Of a stretch of 64,000 nt of DNA, positions 18,101-25,470 are shown piece after piece. Source of the stretch: Methylorubrum suomiense (GTDB lineage Bacteria; Pseudomonadota; Alphaproteobacteria; Rhizobiales; Beijerinckiaceae); the NCBI RefSeq assembly GCF_022179765.1, contig NZ_BPRE01000024.1, positions 1 through 64,000 of the forward strand, read 5' to 3'. A program made the translations under genes and the position numbers. The notes beneath the pieces are model-generated. The model made no database searches. It was not told where the DNA came from and saw only the letters and a program-made list of their open reading frames with translations. Every line of letters begins with the position of its first letter. Within the stretch, counting starts at the first letter, position 1.

Positions 18101-18564
18101 TGCACGGGCCGTTCTGCTCGGACAGCGAGGTCGAGACGGTGGTGGCGCATCTGAAGCGCCAGGGCCGGCCTTCCTACCTCGAGGCCGTCACCGCCGATGA
18201 CGGCTCGTCCGACCAGCCGGAGAAGCCCGCCAAGGGCTCGAAGGCGGCCAAGGTCGAGAAGGACGATTTCGCCGAAGTCGAGGAGGCCGAGGCTCCGGTC
18301 TTCGACATCAGCGCCTTCGCGGCGAGCGCGGGGGCCGAGGGTGGCGAGCTCTACGAGCAGGCCATCGCCGTGGTCCTGCGCGACCGCAAGGCCTCGACGA
18401 GCTACATCCAGCGCCGCCTCCAGATCGGCTACAACCGCGCCGCTTCGATCATGGAGCGGATGGAGATCGAGGGGATCGTCGGGCCGGCCAACCATGCGGG
18501 CAAGCGCGAGATCCTGGTCGAGGGCCTCGCCGGGGCGCCGTCCGGCGGCTACGACGACGAGTGA
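15112..18564 (+). CDS. ftsK: FtsK/SpoIIIE-type DNA translocase lacking obvious membrane helices
   Basis: 1150 residues. The C-terminal half is a complete FtsK motor: alpha/beta domains with Walker A GTTGSGKS (about residue 766) and Walker B IVIVVDEMADLMM (about 897), then a gamma winged helix (about 1080-1145; KASTSYIQRRLQIGYNRA) that reads KOPS-like polar sequences. The N-terminal ~600 residues are low complexity, Ala/Pro/Glu-rich, with an Ala/Glu coiled coil (about 218-285) and two copies of a VRFxRTPD motif (about 206 and 306). None of it looks like the four membrane helices of classical FtsK. The TTG start is supported by GGGGGAG 7 bases upstream; ATG 15136 lacks such a site. The motor resolves chromosomes at division. 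Whether this form is membrane bound is doubtful. Confidence 0.9.
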   Translation: MFRVISQIMRASGRPPYSHRDPSRPSRGGDRLDLSAGGLAHRLMNLRANLARRLVGAPPAPPRALPRALPHPLAPSSGYGADPALPGPDGFEAGAMPSWLVPPGAMLGRATAAAASPQPARQPWDQQAEATFDMSAPAHSYEPDALHAEPAFESRIDARASGPGVLVRTPRRPAAIAPEGAAVPAVHALQQGLAQAMPQLNPEPAVRFTRTPDPVLMERRRRAMEAEREAQARAQALLDAQIAAQEAAEAAAREAEQAHLAAIEAAEREAAEATARAEESARALAAQTVDAASDLPSWRRPFVPPPGVRFFRTPDRRPKPAEPVPVAAPIEAAEIAPEPEPVTIEMSAEISVLSAETAFDAPFIPPVPAEPSDWADVPDWSELHGWFGPGEASTPVQHTAEPQVLEIPVVAAPVDETPVFAAPVAEVAAASAERPAFLAAPRRRLHAMAARAAIFPADAFEAWSGPAFVPAEAPAALAATSFAPVSYASASAPVEAAPSPAPQPAAVAAPAPQTPVQPAATLPPLTIPARPVLLRSKAAPVADEAAEEAEAIAEAFEAPAPEAAPEPVFEAAVLAPLPSAEGENRPRAILPERPTLIPAGRHLEMTFVGNADYALPSLELLAEPPLPDGEEVDADELEQNALNLQQTVQDFGVRGDILAVRPGPVVTLYELEPAPGTKSSRVIGLSDDIARSMSAVSARVAVVPGRNVIGIELPNQVRETVYLRELLASVDFVDTKHKLALCLGKNIGGEPIIADLARMPHLLVAGTTGSGKSVAINTMILSLLYRLKPEECRLIMVDPKMLELSVYDGIPHLLSPVVIDPKKAVIALKWAVREMEERYKKMSKISVRNIDGYNARMKEARERGEIITRTVQTGFDRTTGEAVFEEQEMDLSALPYIVIVVDEMADLMMVAGKDIEGAIQRLAQMARAAGIHLIMATQRPSVDVITGTIKANFPTRISFQVTSKIDSRTILGEMGAEQLLGQGDMLFMAGGGRTTRVHGPFCSDSEVETVVAHLKRQGRPSYLEAVTADDGSSDQPEKPAKGSKAAKVEKDDFAEVEEAEAPVFDISAFAASAGAEGGELYEQAIAVVLRDRKASTSYIQRRLQIGYNRAASIMERMEIEGIVGPANHAGKREILVEGLAGAPSGGYDDE

Positions 18565-18573
18565 CATCCGACA

Positions 18574-18610
18574 GCCCGCCCCGGTCCGACGGTATCGGAT
18601 CGGGGCGGGC
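18574..18610 (+). terminator. Terminator-like hairpin after ftsK
   Basis: 10-bp GC stem GCCCGCCCCG (18574-18583) and CGGGGCGGGC (18601-18610), with a further inner TCCGA/TCGGA pairing in the loop, starting 10 bases after the stop. It is followed by TCCCGGTCTTT, a poor T-run. Confidence 0.55.
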
Positions 18611-18817
18611 TCCCGGTCTTTGACGGGCCGCGCATTCCCTCGACGCACCGGTCCCGCTTCGTCGGAATGCGCGCCTGAACCCGGCCCCCGTCGCATATTC
18701 GCCACAGGGGCCGGCTCTATCGCAGATCAGGATTTTCGGAGGCGCCGCCAGGCCGACGCCTCCGCACCGGGACGGCCCACACCGCGCGCGCCCGCAGCTT
18801 TCGGAGATGCCCACACG

Positions 18818-19774
18818 ATGACTGGCCGACGCTTCCGCCCCGCCGCCGGTCCGCTGCTCGTGATGGCTGCTCTGGCGCTTCCGCCGCAGCCGGCCCACGC
18901 GCAGGTCTCGTCCTTCCTCGACGGCCTGTTCGGCCGCAAGGAGGAGCCGCCGGCCCCGCCCGCAGCCCCCGCACCCGAGCCGGAGCCCGCTCCCGCGGCG
19001 CCGGCCAAGAAAGCGGACAAGGCGGCCAAGCCCGCCAAGGACACCGCAAAGGACAAGGCGGCGACGACCGACAAGGCCCAGGAGAAGACCGGCAGCATCA
19101 AGGCGACGGCGACCAAGCCCGGCGCGCCCGCGGCGGCGGCGCCCGCCGGCACCCGCGTCGCGGCGGTCGGCGCGCCGAATCTCGGTGCCAGCCTGCAGGA
19201 CGCCGACCCGGCCCAGATCGTGGCCGGGGCCAACGCCTACTTCAACAGCTTCCAGACGCTGACCGGCTCGTTCATCCAGATCGGCGCCGACGGGCGGCGC
19301 ATCGGCGGCAAGCTCTCCCTGGTCAAGCCCGGGCGCCTGCGCTTCGAGTACGATCAGCCCTCGCCGCTCGAAGTGGTGGCCGACGGCACGTCGGTCGCGG
19401 TGCGCGATCGCAAGCTCAACACCCAGGATCTCTACTTCATCTCGCAGACGCCGCTGAAATTCCTGCTGCGCGAGAAGATGGACCTCGCCCGCGACCTCAC
19501 GGTCACGGAGGTGACGAACGATCCGGGCGGCGTGCGGATCGCGCTGGAGGACCGCTCGACGCTCGGCGGCACCTCGAAGATCCAGCTCTATTTCGACGCC
19601 GAGATGAAGACCCTGTCGCAGTGGCGGATCACCGATCCGCAGGGCTACCTCACCACGGTGCAGCTTTCCAATCTTCAGAAGGGCAAATCGGTCGACCCGT
19701 CCTTGTTCTTCATCAATTACGGCCGTTCCGAAGACAAGGCGATCCAGCGTCAGATCCAGGGGCAGAATCCCTGA
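18818..19774 (+). CDS. lolA: LolA-family outer-membrane lipoprotein carrier with long charged linker
   Basis: A 318-residue secreted protein. Signal peptide residues 1-29 end in AHAQ. A low-complexity spacer (about 45-110) rich in Lys/Ala/Pro/Asp (KKADKAAKPAKD) precedes the LolA fold (about 130-315). The fold shows FNSFQTLTGSFIQ, GKLSLVKPGRLRFEYDQP, the VVADGTSVAVRD strand, and the late QWRITDPQGYLTTVQL segment. LolA carries lipoproteins from LolCDE across the periplasm. Members with a spacer this long are unusual, and ordinary LolA is about 200 residues. The ftsK-lolA-xthA order is common in Rhizobiales; here two signalling genes sit between lolA and xthA. Confidence is high for the fold, moderate for the exact role. 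Confidence 0.85.
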   Translation: MTGRRFRPAAGPLLVMAALALPPQPAHAQVSSFLDGLFGRKEEPPAPPAAPAPEPEPAPAAPAKKADKAAKPAKDTAKDKAATTDKAQEKTGSIKATATKPGAPAAAAPAGTRVAAVGAPNLGASLQDADPAQIVAGANAYFNSFQTLTGSFIQIGADGRRIGGKLSLVKPGRLRFEYDQPSPLEVVADGTSVAVRDRKLNTQDLYFISQTPLKFLLREKMDLARDLTVTEVTNDPGGVRIALEDRSTLGGTSKIQLYFDAEMKTLSQWRITDPQGYLTTVQLSNLQKGKSVDPSLFFINYGRSEDKAIQRQIQGQNP

Positions 19775-19982
19775 CGATTCTGGGGCGGCCGTGGCATTGG
19801 CCGCTCATAACATGTGCTGTCTTCTATTTGGGATGTCACATAGGTTGGTTTAAAGCGCTTGCCCGCGTGCCGAAAACTTCGGATGGCGTCGCTCTCTGCT
19901 GAGTTGAAGCGCAGGACTTAACACTCCATTCGCATCTTGGCCGCCCAATGGGGTCGCCGCCCCTTCAGGCGGCCTCATCGAG

Positions 19983-21725
19983 ATGCGATCTGGCCGCATG
20001 CCCGCTTCCTCCGCCGCGACGATTCCCGCCCTCGGTCCGTTCGAGGCGGCCCTGGCCGAGATGGCCACCCCCCTGCTCCTGCTCGACGCGGGCGGGACCG
20101 TCACCTTCGCCAATGATCACGCCGCAATCCTGTTCGCGGGCGCCGTCACGGTGGGTTCCAGCCTCGCCACTCTGCTCGCCGCGCCCGAGGTGGGGACGGA
20201 TCGCGGTGCCGAACGGCTGGGGCGGAGCGCCTTGACCGAGGCCCTGACCGCCCGTCGTCCGACCCGGGAGCGACTCGCTCTCGAAGGCGGGCGCCTCGTC
20301 GAGGCGGCGCTCGCTCCCCTCTCCACCGGCGGCTTCGCCCTCACCTTCGACGACGTCACCGAGCATCTGCGCAGCGCGGCCCTGGCCCGGCTGGAGCCGC
20401 TCACCGGTCTGTGCAACCGCGTCGAGCTGCACGACCGCCTGAGCGCCGCGGTCGCGGCGGCCGAGGAGGCCGGCGCGCCGCTGGCCGTGCTGATGCTCGA
20501 TCTCGATCGGTTCAAGGCGGTCAACGACACCCTCGGTCATCCGGTCGGCGACGCGCTCCTGCGCAAGGTCGCCGAGCGCCTGCGCAACGCCGCCCGCCGG
20601 GACGACGTGATCGCCCGCCTCGGCGGCGACGAATTCGCCATCCTGCAGGTCGGTCAGGTCGGGGCCGACCAGCCGCTGGCGGCCGAGGCCCTGGCCAATC
20701 GCCTCGTCGATCTCGTCGGGCGCACCTACGTCCTCGACGGTCAGATGCTCAATGTCGGCGTCAGCGTCGGCATCGCCCTGTTTCCCGACGACGGACGTCT
20801 CCCCGACGACCTCCTGAAGCATGCCGACCTCGCCCTCTACCGCGCCAAGGCGGACGGGCGCGGCACCTACCGCTTCTTCGAGCCGGCGATGAACGCGGCG
20901 GTGCAGGCGCGCCGCAGCCTGGAGATCGACCTGCGCCGGGCGCTCGCCCTCAAGCAATTCACCCTCGTCTTCCAGCCGCAGATCCGGCTGGAGACCGGCG
21001 AGGTCTCGGGCTTCGAGGCGCTGCTGCGCTGGCACCATCCGGAGCGGGGACTGATTTCGCCCGCCACCTTCATTCCGCTCGCCGAGGAGATCGGCGTCAT
21101 CGTCGGCATCGGCGAATGGGCCCTGCGCACCGCCTGCCGCGAGGCGGCGCGCTGGGCGCAGCCGGCCTCGATCGCCGTCAACCTGTCCCCGATCCAGTTC
21201 CGTGGCGGCAAGCTCGTCGAGACGGTGACGCTGGTGCTCGCCCAGACCGGCCTCGACCCCGCCCGCCTCGAACTGGAGATCACCGAGGGCGCCCTCCTCG
21301 ACGACACGGACGGCGTGCTGACCGTGCTGAACGGCCTGCGCCATCTCGGCGTGCGGATCTCGATGGACGATTTCGGCACCGGCTACTCGTCGCTCAGCTA
21401 TCTGCAGAAATTTCCCTTCGACAAGATCAAGATCGACCAGTCCTTCGTGCGCGGCATGGCGGGCAGCGCCGAGTGCGGCGCGATCGTGCGGGCCATCGCC
21501 CGGCTGGGCGCCAGCCTCGGCATGCGCACCACCGCCGAGGGCGTCGAGACCGCCGACCAGCTCGACGCGATCCGGGCGGAGGGCTGCACCGAAGTCCAGG
21601 GCTACCTCACCGGCCGGCCGATGCCGGCCTCCGAGGCGTTCGCCCTGCTCGGCGCGGGCGCGCACGTTTCCGATCCCCCCGTTTCCGACGTCGTTCCCGC
21701 TGAGGCCCTCGTCCCTGCTGCCTGA
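19983..21725 (+). CDS. PAS-like/GGDEF/EAL cyclic-di-GMP enzyme
   Basis: 580 residues, no membrane helix, so probably cytoplasmic. Residues ~18-125 resemble a divergent PAS sensor fold (ATPLLLLDAGGTVTFAND, ending ALTFDDVTEHL). The GGDEF domain (about 135-310) has an intact RLGGDEFAIL signature and an RRDD (RxxD) inhibitory site just before it. The EAL domain (about 325-565) keeps the residues needed for phosphodiesterase activity: EALLRW, VNLSPIQF, LEITEG, MDDFGTGYSS, KIKID, AEGVET and QGYL. Both making and degrading cyclic-di-GMP are thus possible. Start 19983 is used; an ATG 15 bases later is nearly as good. A BLUF photoreceptor gene starts 42 bases downstream, hinting at light control. Confidence 0.9.
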   Translation: MRSGRMPASSAATIPALGPFEAALAEMATPLLLLDAGGTVTFANDHAAILFAGAVTVGSSLATLLAAPEVGTDRGAERLGRSALTEALTARRPTRERLALEGGRLVEAALAPLSTGGFALTFDDVTEHLRSAALARLEPLTGLCNRVELHDRLSAAVAAAEEAGAPLAVLMLDLDRFKAVNDTLGHPVGDALLRKVAERLRNAARRDDVIARLGGDEFAILQVGQVGADQPLAAEALANRLVDLVGRTYVLDGQMLNVGVSVGIALFPDDGRLPDDLLKHADLALYRAKADGRGTYRFFEPAMNAAVQARRSLEIDLRRALALKQFTLVFQPQIRLETGEVSGFEALLRWHHPERGLISPATFIPLAEEIGVIVGIGEWALRTACREAARWAQPASIAVNLSPIQFRGGKLVETVTLVLAQTGLDPARLELEITEGALLDDTDGVLTVLNGLRHLGVRISMDDFGTGYSSLSYLQKFPFDKIKIDQSFVRGMAGSAECGAIVRAIARLGASLGMRTTAEGVETADQLDAIRAEGCTEVQGYLTGRPMPASEAFALLGAGAHVSDPPVSDVVPAEALVPAA

Positions 21726-21767
21726 TTCCGCCCCTCCGCCGATCCGATCCCGAGCTCCGAGCCCACC

Positions 21768-22211
21768 ATGACCGACGATCTGCGCCGCCTCGTCTATTAC
21801 AGCCGCAACCGCACTTCCGGTGCGTCCGGGGGGATGGACGGCACGATCCGTTCCATCCTCGCCGCGAGCCGGGTCAACAATGCCCGCGTCGGCGTCACCG
21901 GTGCGCTGATGTTCAATGCCGGCTGCTTCGCCCAGGTGCTGGAAGGACCGAGTGCGGCGGTGGAGGCCACCTTCGAGCGCATCCAGCAGGACGAGCGCCA
22001 CGGCGAGGTCTCGCTCCTGGCCTACGACGCCGTCGAGGCGCGCCTCTTCACCGAGTGGTCGATGGCCTATGTCGGCGCGTCGAAGGCCGATGCCGACCGC
22101 TACGGCGACGTCGCCGATGCCAGCGGCTTCGATCTGTCCCGCATGACCGGCGACCGGCTCTGCGCCGTGCTCCACCGCCTCGCCCTGGAAGAGGAGGCGG
22201 CCGCGGCCTGA
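21768..22211 (+). CDS. BLUF-domain blue-light photoreceptor
   Basis: 147 residues. The flavin-binding BLUF domain covers about residues 5-100, with the photochemical residues in place: Tyr10 (LVYYSRN), Asn38 (SRVNNARVGVTG), Gln56 (CFAQVLEG), and Trp97/Met99 (EWSMAYVG). About 45 residues follow, probably helices that pass the signal to a partner. Stand-alone BLUF proteins act through protein-protein contact. The gene lies 42 bases downstream of the GGDEF-EAL gene on the same strand, so the two are probably co-transcribed. In other bacteria BLUF and EAL domains are fused (BlrP1) or work in trans. The ribosome site is weak. Confidence 0.93.
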   Translation: MTDDLRRLVYYSRNRTSGASGGMDGTIRSILAASRVNNARVGVTGALMFNAGCFAQVLEGPSAAVEATFERIQQDERHGEVSLLAYDAVEARLFTEWSMAYVGASKADADRYGDVADASGFDLSRMTGDRLCAVLHRLALEEEAAAA

Positions 22212-22281
22212 CCGCGGCGGTTCCGGATTCGCCCGGGGTCGGCTATCGGAGCGGCTCCGATCCGCTCCTCAGGCAGTCCCC

Positions 22282-23091
22282 GTGCGCCTCACCGTCACGA
22301 CCTGGAACATCAACTCGGTGCGGCTGCGCATCGAGTCCGTGCTGCGATTCCTTAAAACGGTGCAGCCCGACGTCCTGTGCCTCCAGGAGACGAAGTGTCC
22401 GGACGAGCTGTTCCCGCTCAAGGCGTTCGAGGGCAGCGGCTACGAGAACATCGTGTATGCCGGCCAGAAGGGCTATAACGGCGTCGCCATCCTCTCGCGC
22501 TTTCCCCTGCTGACCCGCGACGTGATGAGCTTCTGCGGCAAGCCGGATGCGCGCCACATCTGTGCGGCGCTCGGACCCGAGGCGGGACCGGCGGCGGGGT
22601 TCGTGCTGCACGATTTCTACGTGCCCGCCGGGGGCGACGTCCCCCATCGCGACCTGAACCCGAAATTCGCGCACAAGCTCGACTTCCTGCAGGAGCTGCG
22701 CGCCTGGGGCGGGCGCCGGGTGTCCGGCCCCGCGATCCTGGTCGGCGACCTCAACGTCGCGCCGCTGGAGCACGACGTGTGGTCGCACAAGCAGCTCCTC
22801 GACGTGGTGAGCCACACCCCCGTCGAGACCGAGGCGCTGGAGACCCTGCGGGGCGAGGCCGGCTGGATCGACGCCGCCCGCCTCCTCACGCCGGAACCGG
22901 AGAAGATCTACACGTGGTGGAGCTACCGCTCCCCCGATTGGGCCGCGGCCAACAAGGGCCGGCGCCTCGACCATGCCTGGGTCTCCCCCGATCTCGCCGG
23001 CACGGTGCGCCAAGTCGAGGTGTTTCGCGAGGCCAGGGGCTGGGACAAGCCCTCCGACCATGCGCCGGTGACGCTGACGCTCGCATTGTGA
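22282..23091 (+). CDS. xthA: Exonuclease III (AP endonuclease)
   Basis: A 269-residue enzyme of the exonuclease III/APE family for base excision repair; it cuts 5' to abasic sites and trims 3' ends. Catalytic and metal motifs are complete: TWNINSVRLR, CLQETKCPDE, YVPAGGD, GDLNVAP, YTWWSYR, GRRLDHAW and SDHAPVTLTL. The start is a GTG, and no ATG fits the conserved N-terminus. It is 70 bases downstream of the BLUF gene, which need not mean a shared function. Length and motif order are normal. Confidence 0.95.
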   Translation: MRLTVTTWNINSVRLRIESVLRFLKTVQPDVLCLQETKCPDELFPLKAFEGSGYENIVYAGQKGYNGVAILSRFPLLTRDVMSFCGKPDARHICAALGPEAGPAAGFVLHDFYVPAGGDVPHRDLNPKFAHKLDFLQELRAWGGRRVSGPAILVGDLNVAPLEHDVWSHKQLLDVVSHTPVETEALETLRGEAGWIDAARLLTPEPEKIYTWWSYRSPDWAAANKGRRLDHAWVSPDLAGTVRQVEVFREARGWDKPSDHAPVTLTLAL

Positions 23092-23160
23092 CGGGGAACG
23101 CGGGGGGCCTCTCCGGCATTGGACCTGCAACCGAACAATCCGAACGGAGACAAGCCCCGC

Positions 23161-23280
23161 ATGCGTGGCATCCTGCGCCAGATCCTCGTCGTCTTCCTGC
23201 TGCCCAAGGCCATCGCCTGGGTTCGCCGCCGCTACGGCGGGGGCCGCCATGCGGCGGGCCCGCATCACCGCTCCTACTGA
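23161..23280 (+). CDS. 39-residue hydrophobic/basic small protein
   Basis: ATG 23161 to TGA 23280, with CGGAGA 9-10 bases upstream. The product begins MRGILRQILVVFLLPKAIAW, a short membrane-type helix with a proline-lysine break, then VRRRYGGG and a His-rich end. It is 69 bases after xthA on the same strand and overlaps the 3' end of the convergent permease gene by 7 bases. No family is recognised. The ribosome site and the amphipathic layout support a real gene. Confidence 0.5.
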   Translation: MRGILRQILVVFLLPKAIAWVRRRYGGGRHAAGPHHRSY

Positions 23281-24716
23281 GTGTCTCCGGCCCGGATCCC
23301 GCGATCCGGGCCGTTTCGATTCCGGCTCCGGCCGTAGCCGAACCAGATCGCCAGCCCCACGGCCAGCCAGCCCGCGAGCCGCAGCCACGTGTCGCCCGGC
23401 AGGCTCGCCATCAGGGCGAGGCAAGCGACCATTCCCAGCACGGGCACGATCGCACCGCCCGGCACCCGGAACGGCCGCGGGCGTTCCGGTTCGGTGCGGC
23501 GCAGGATCAGGACGCTGGCGCAGACCAGCATGAAGGCCAGCAGCGTGCCGATGCTGACGAGTTCGCCGAGCACGTCGATCGGCACCAGCGCCGCGACCAG
23601 CGCGGTGGCGAGCCCGATCAATCCCTGCGACGCCCAAGGCGTCCGCCAACGCGGATGCACGCGGGCAAACAAGTCGGGCAGCATGCGGTCGCGGGCCATG
23701 GCGTAGAAGATGCGGGCCTGCCCGTAGAGGGCGGTGAGCGTGGCGGTGGTCAGCCCCAGCAAGGCCCCGACCTTGATGGCGAGCGCGAAGCCGGTGAGTC
23801 CGGTGGCGTCGATCGCCTTGGCGATCGGATCCGGCACCGCGAGTTCCCGGTAGGGCACGAGGCCGGTCAGCACGCCCGCGACCGCGATGTAGAGCAGGCT
23901 CGTGACGACGAGCGCGCCGATGATGCCGATGGGTGCGTCGCGCTGCGGATTGCGGGTCTCGCCCGCGGCCGTGGCGATGGTCTCGAAGCCGACATAGGCG
24001 AAGAACACCACGCCGGCCCCCCGGAACACCCCGCTCCAGCCGAAGGTGCCGAACGCGCCCTCGTTCGGCGGCACCAGCGGCGACCAGAGTTCGGGCCGCA
24101 GATGCGCTGCGCCGATCCCGACGAAGGCCAGGATGATCGCCACCTTGAGGGCGACCAGGGCCGCATTGACCCGCGACGCACCGCGGTTGCCCGCGATCAG
24201 CAGCGCGGTGAGGGCCAGCACGATGCCCGCCGCGGGCAGGTTCACGATCCCGCCCTCCCCCGGCGCGGCGGCGAGCGCCGCCGGCAGGTGCAGGCCCGCA
24301 TCCGCCGTCAGGCTCTGGGCGTAGCCCGACCAGCCGACCGCGACGGTGGCGGCGGCCAGCGCGAATTCGAGCACGAGGTCCCAGCCGACGATCCAGGCCG
24401 GCAGCGCCCCGAAGGTCGCCCGCGCGTAGGAATAGCTCGACCCTGCCACCGGCATCATCGCGGCCAGTTCCGCGTAGCAGAGGCCCACGAGCCCGCTGGC
24501 GATGCCGCCGAGCACGAAGGACAGCATCAGGCCGGGTCCGGCGTAATGGGCCGCCGCCGTCCCGGTCAGCACGAAGATGCCGGCGCCCACGGTCGCACCG
24601 ACGCCGATGCAGACGAGGCCGAAGGCGGTGAGATTGCGGGCGAGGTCCGGCTCCTCGGACCGCGCCGCGGCGAGATCGGCGATGCGCGCGGGCGCGGTGG
24701 TGGGGGTGTCGGCCAT
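23274..24716 (-). CDS. Amino acid permease (APC superfamily, CAT-like)
   Basis: A 480-residue protein with about 12 hydrophobic segments. The APC core is clear: VCIGVGATVGAGIFVLTGT in helix 1 (substrate-backbone binding GAGIF), SYSYARATFG in helix 3, and FFAYVGFETIATAAGETRNPQRDAPIGI in helices 6-7. These match cationic-amino-acid-type transporters (YfnA/CAT). Substrates cannot be read from the sequence. The ATG at 24716 precedes a normal cytoplasmic N-terminus; longer in-frame extensions upstream have no family match. It is divergent from rpsO. Confidence 0.9.
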   Translation of the reverse strand: MADTPTTAPARIADLAAARSEEPDLARNLTAFGLVCIGVGATVGAGIFVLTGTAAAHYAGPGLMLSFVLGGIASGLVGLCYAELAAMMPVAGSSYSYARATFGALPAWIVGWDLVLEFALAAATVAVGWSGYAQSLTADAGLHLPAALAAAPGEGGIVNLPAAGIVLALTALLIAGNRGASRVNAALVALKVAIILAFVGIGAAHLRPELWSPLVPPNEGAFGTFGWSGVFRGAGVVFFAYVGFETIATAAGETRNPQRDAPIGIIGALVVTSLLYIAVAGVLTGLVPYRELAVPDPIAKAIDATGLTGFALAIKVGALLGLTTATLTALYGQARIFYAMARDRMLPDLFARVHPRWRTPWASQGLIGLATALVAALVPIDVLGELVSIGTLLAFMLVCASVLILRRTEPERPRPFRVPGGAIVPVLGMVACLALMASLPGDTWLRLAGWLAVGLAIWFGYGRSRNRNGPDRGIRAGDTQ

Positions 24717-24989
24717 ACGGTCCGTCTGTTCCGCCTCGATGTCCCGCCTCACCAAGCAAATTCCGCGGCAGGGCGCATCGGCCATGGCCGGAACGCCGGA
24801 CGCCTCTGGCGCTTCCCACGGTTTCGTGTATGGTCCGCCCCGCCTCGACCCGGCTGACGGGCGGGGCTTGTGCCGCTTGCGGCTGACCGTGCTGGACGAC
24901 ATCCCGGCACCGGCCCGACCGCGAGCTTCGAGCGCCTGAGTCCGTTGCGGGCGGCGTTCCCGACCAAATCCCACCTGAAAGGCAAGCCG

Positions 24990-25259
24990 ATGTCGATCAC
25001 GGCCGAGCGCAAGACCGCGCTCATCAAGGAATACGCCCAGGGCGGCAAGGACACCGGTTCGCCGGAGGTCCAGATCGCGCTGCTCACCGAGCGGATCACC
25101 AACCTGACCGCCCACTTCAAGACCCACGGCAAGGACAACCATTCCCGCCGCGGCCTCCTGAAGCTGGTCTCGCAGCGCCGCTCGCTGCTCGACTACCTCA
25201 AGCGCAAGGAAGAGGGCCGCTACCGCTCCCTCATCGAGCGCCTCGGCATCCGCCGCTAA
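24990..25259 (+). CDS. rpsO: 30S ribosomal protein S15
   Basis: 89 residues, the standard S15 length, with the typical DTGSPEVQIALLTERI, NLTAHFKTHGKDNHSRRGLL and LVSQRRSLLDYLKRKE segments that bind the 16S rRNA central domain. AAAGG lies shortly before the ATG. The pnp gene follows, the near-universal rpsO-pnp order, separated by a palindromic hairpin. Confidence 0.98.
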   Translation: MSITAERKTALIKEYAQGGKDTGSPEVQIALLTERITNLTAHFKTHGKDNHSRRGLLKLVSQRRSLLDYLKRKEEGRYRSLIERLGIRR

Positions 25260-25277
25260 GAGGTTCGACCCACACCG

Positions 25278-25297
25278 CGCGGCCCGATCGGGCCGCG
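25278..25297 (+). terminator. Hairpin between rpsO and pnp
   Basis: A fully palindromic 20-base element (CGCGGCCC, GATC loop, GGGCCGCG) 18 bases after rpsO, followed by TTTCACTT. It probably terminates part of the rpsO transcripts or protects their 3' end while allowing read-through to pnp. Confidence 0.6.
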
Positions 25298-25381
25298 TTT
25301 CACTTGGGACCGTCCGGGCATGGGGCTCGGCCGGTCCGCAAGGGCGGCTTCGAGGCGCGAGGCGCCAGGGCAGGATCGCCG

Positions 25382-25409
25382 GACGCTTTTTCTTTCGAGA
25401 AGAAGCGTC
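25382..25409 (+). promoter_or_regulatory. Stem-loop in the pnp leader
   Basis: GACGCT (25382-25387) pairs with AGCGTC (25404-25409), and TCTT (25391-25394) with AAGA (25400-25403), leaving three T bulged, about 60 bases before the pnp start. In enterobacteria pnp is autoregulated through RNase III cutting of a leader stem; this could be the counterpart. The function is inferred. Confidence 0.4.
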
Positions 25410-25470
25410 TCGCCGTCTTGCCACTGGCGGCGCCGGGCCGAGCCCCGCACGCATGAAGGCAGAAGCAACC

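Noticed and set aside
15127..18705. A ~1190-codon open frame antisense to ftsK
   Set aside because: Shadow of a GC-rich gene; Gly/Arg/His-rich low-complexity product, while the plus-strand frame has clear FtsK motifs.
19775..19982. Weak GCGGCC/GGCCGC stem after lolA as a terminator
   Set aside because: Only 6 bp with an 8-base loop and no T-run; too weak to call.
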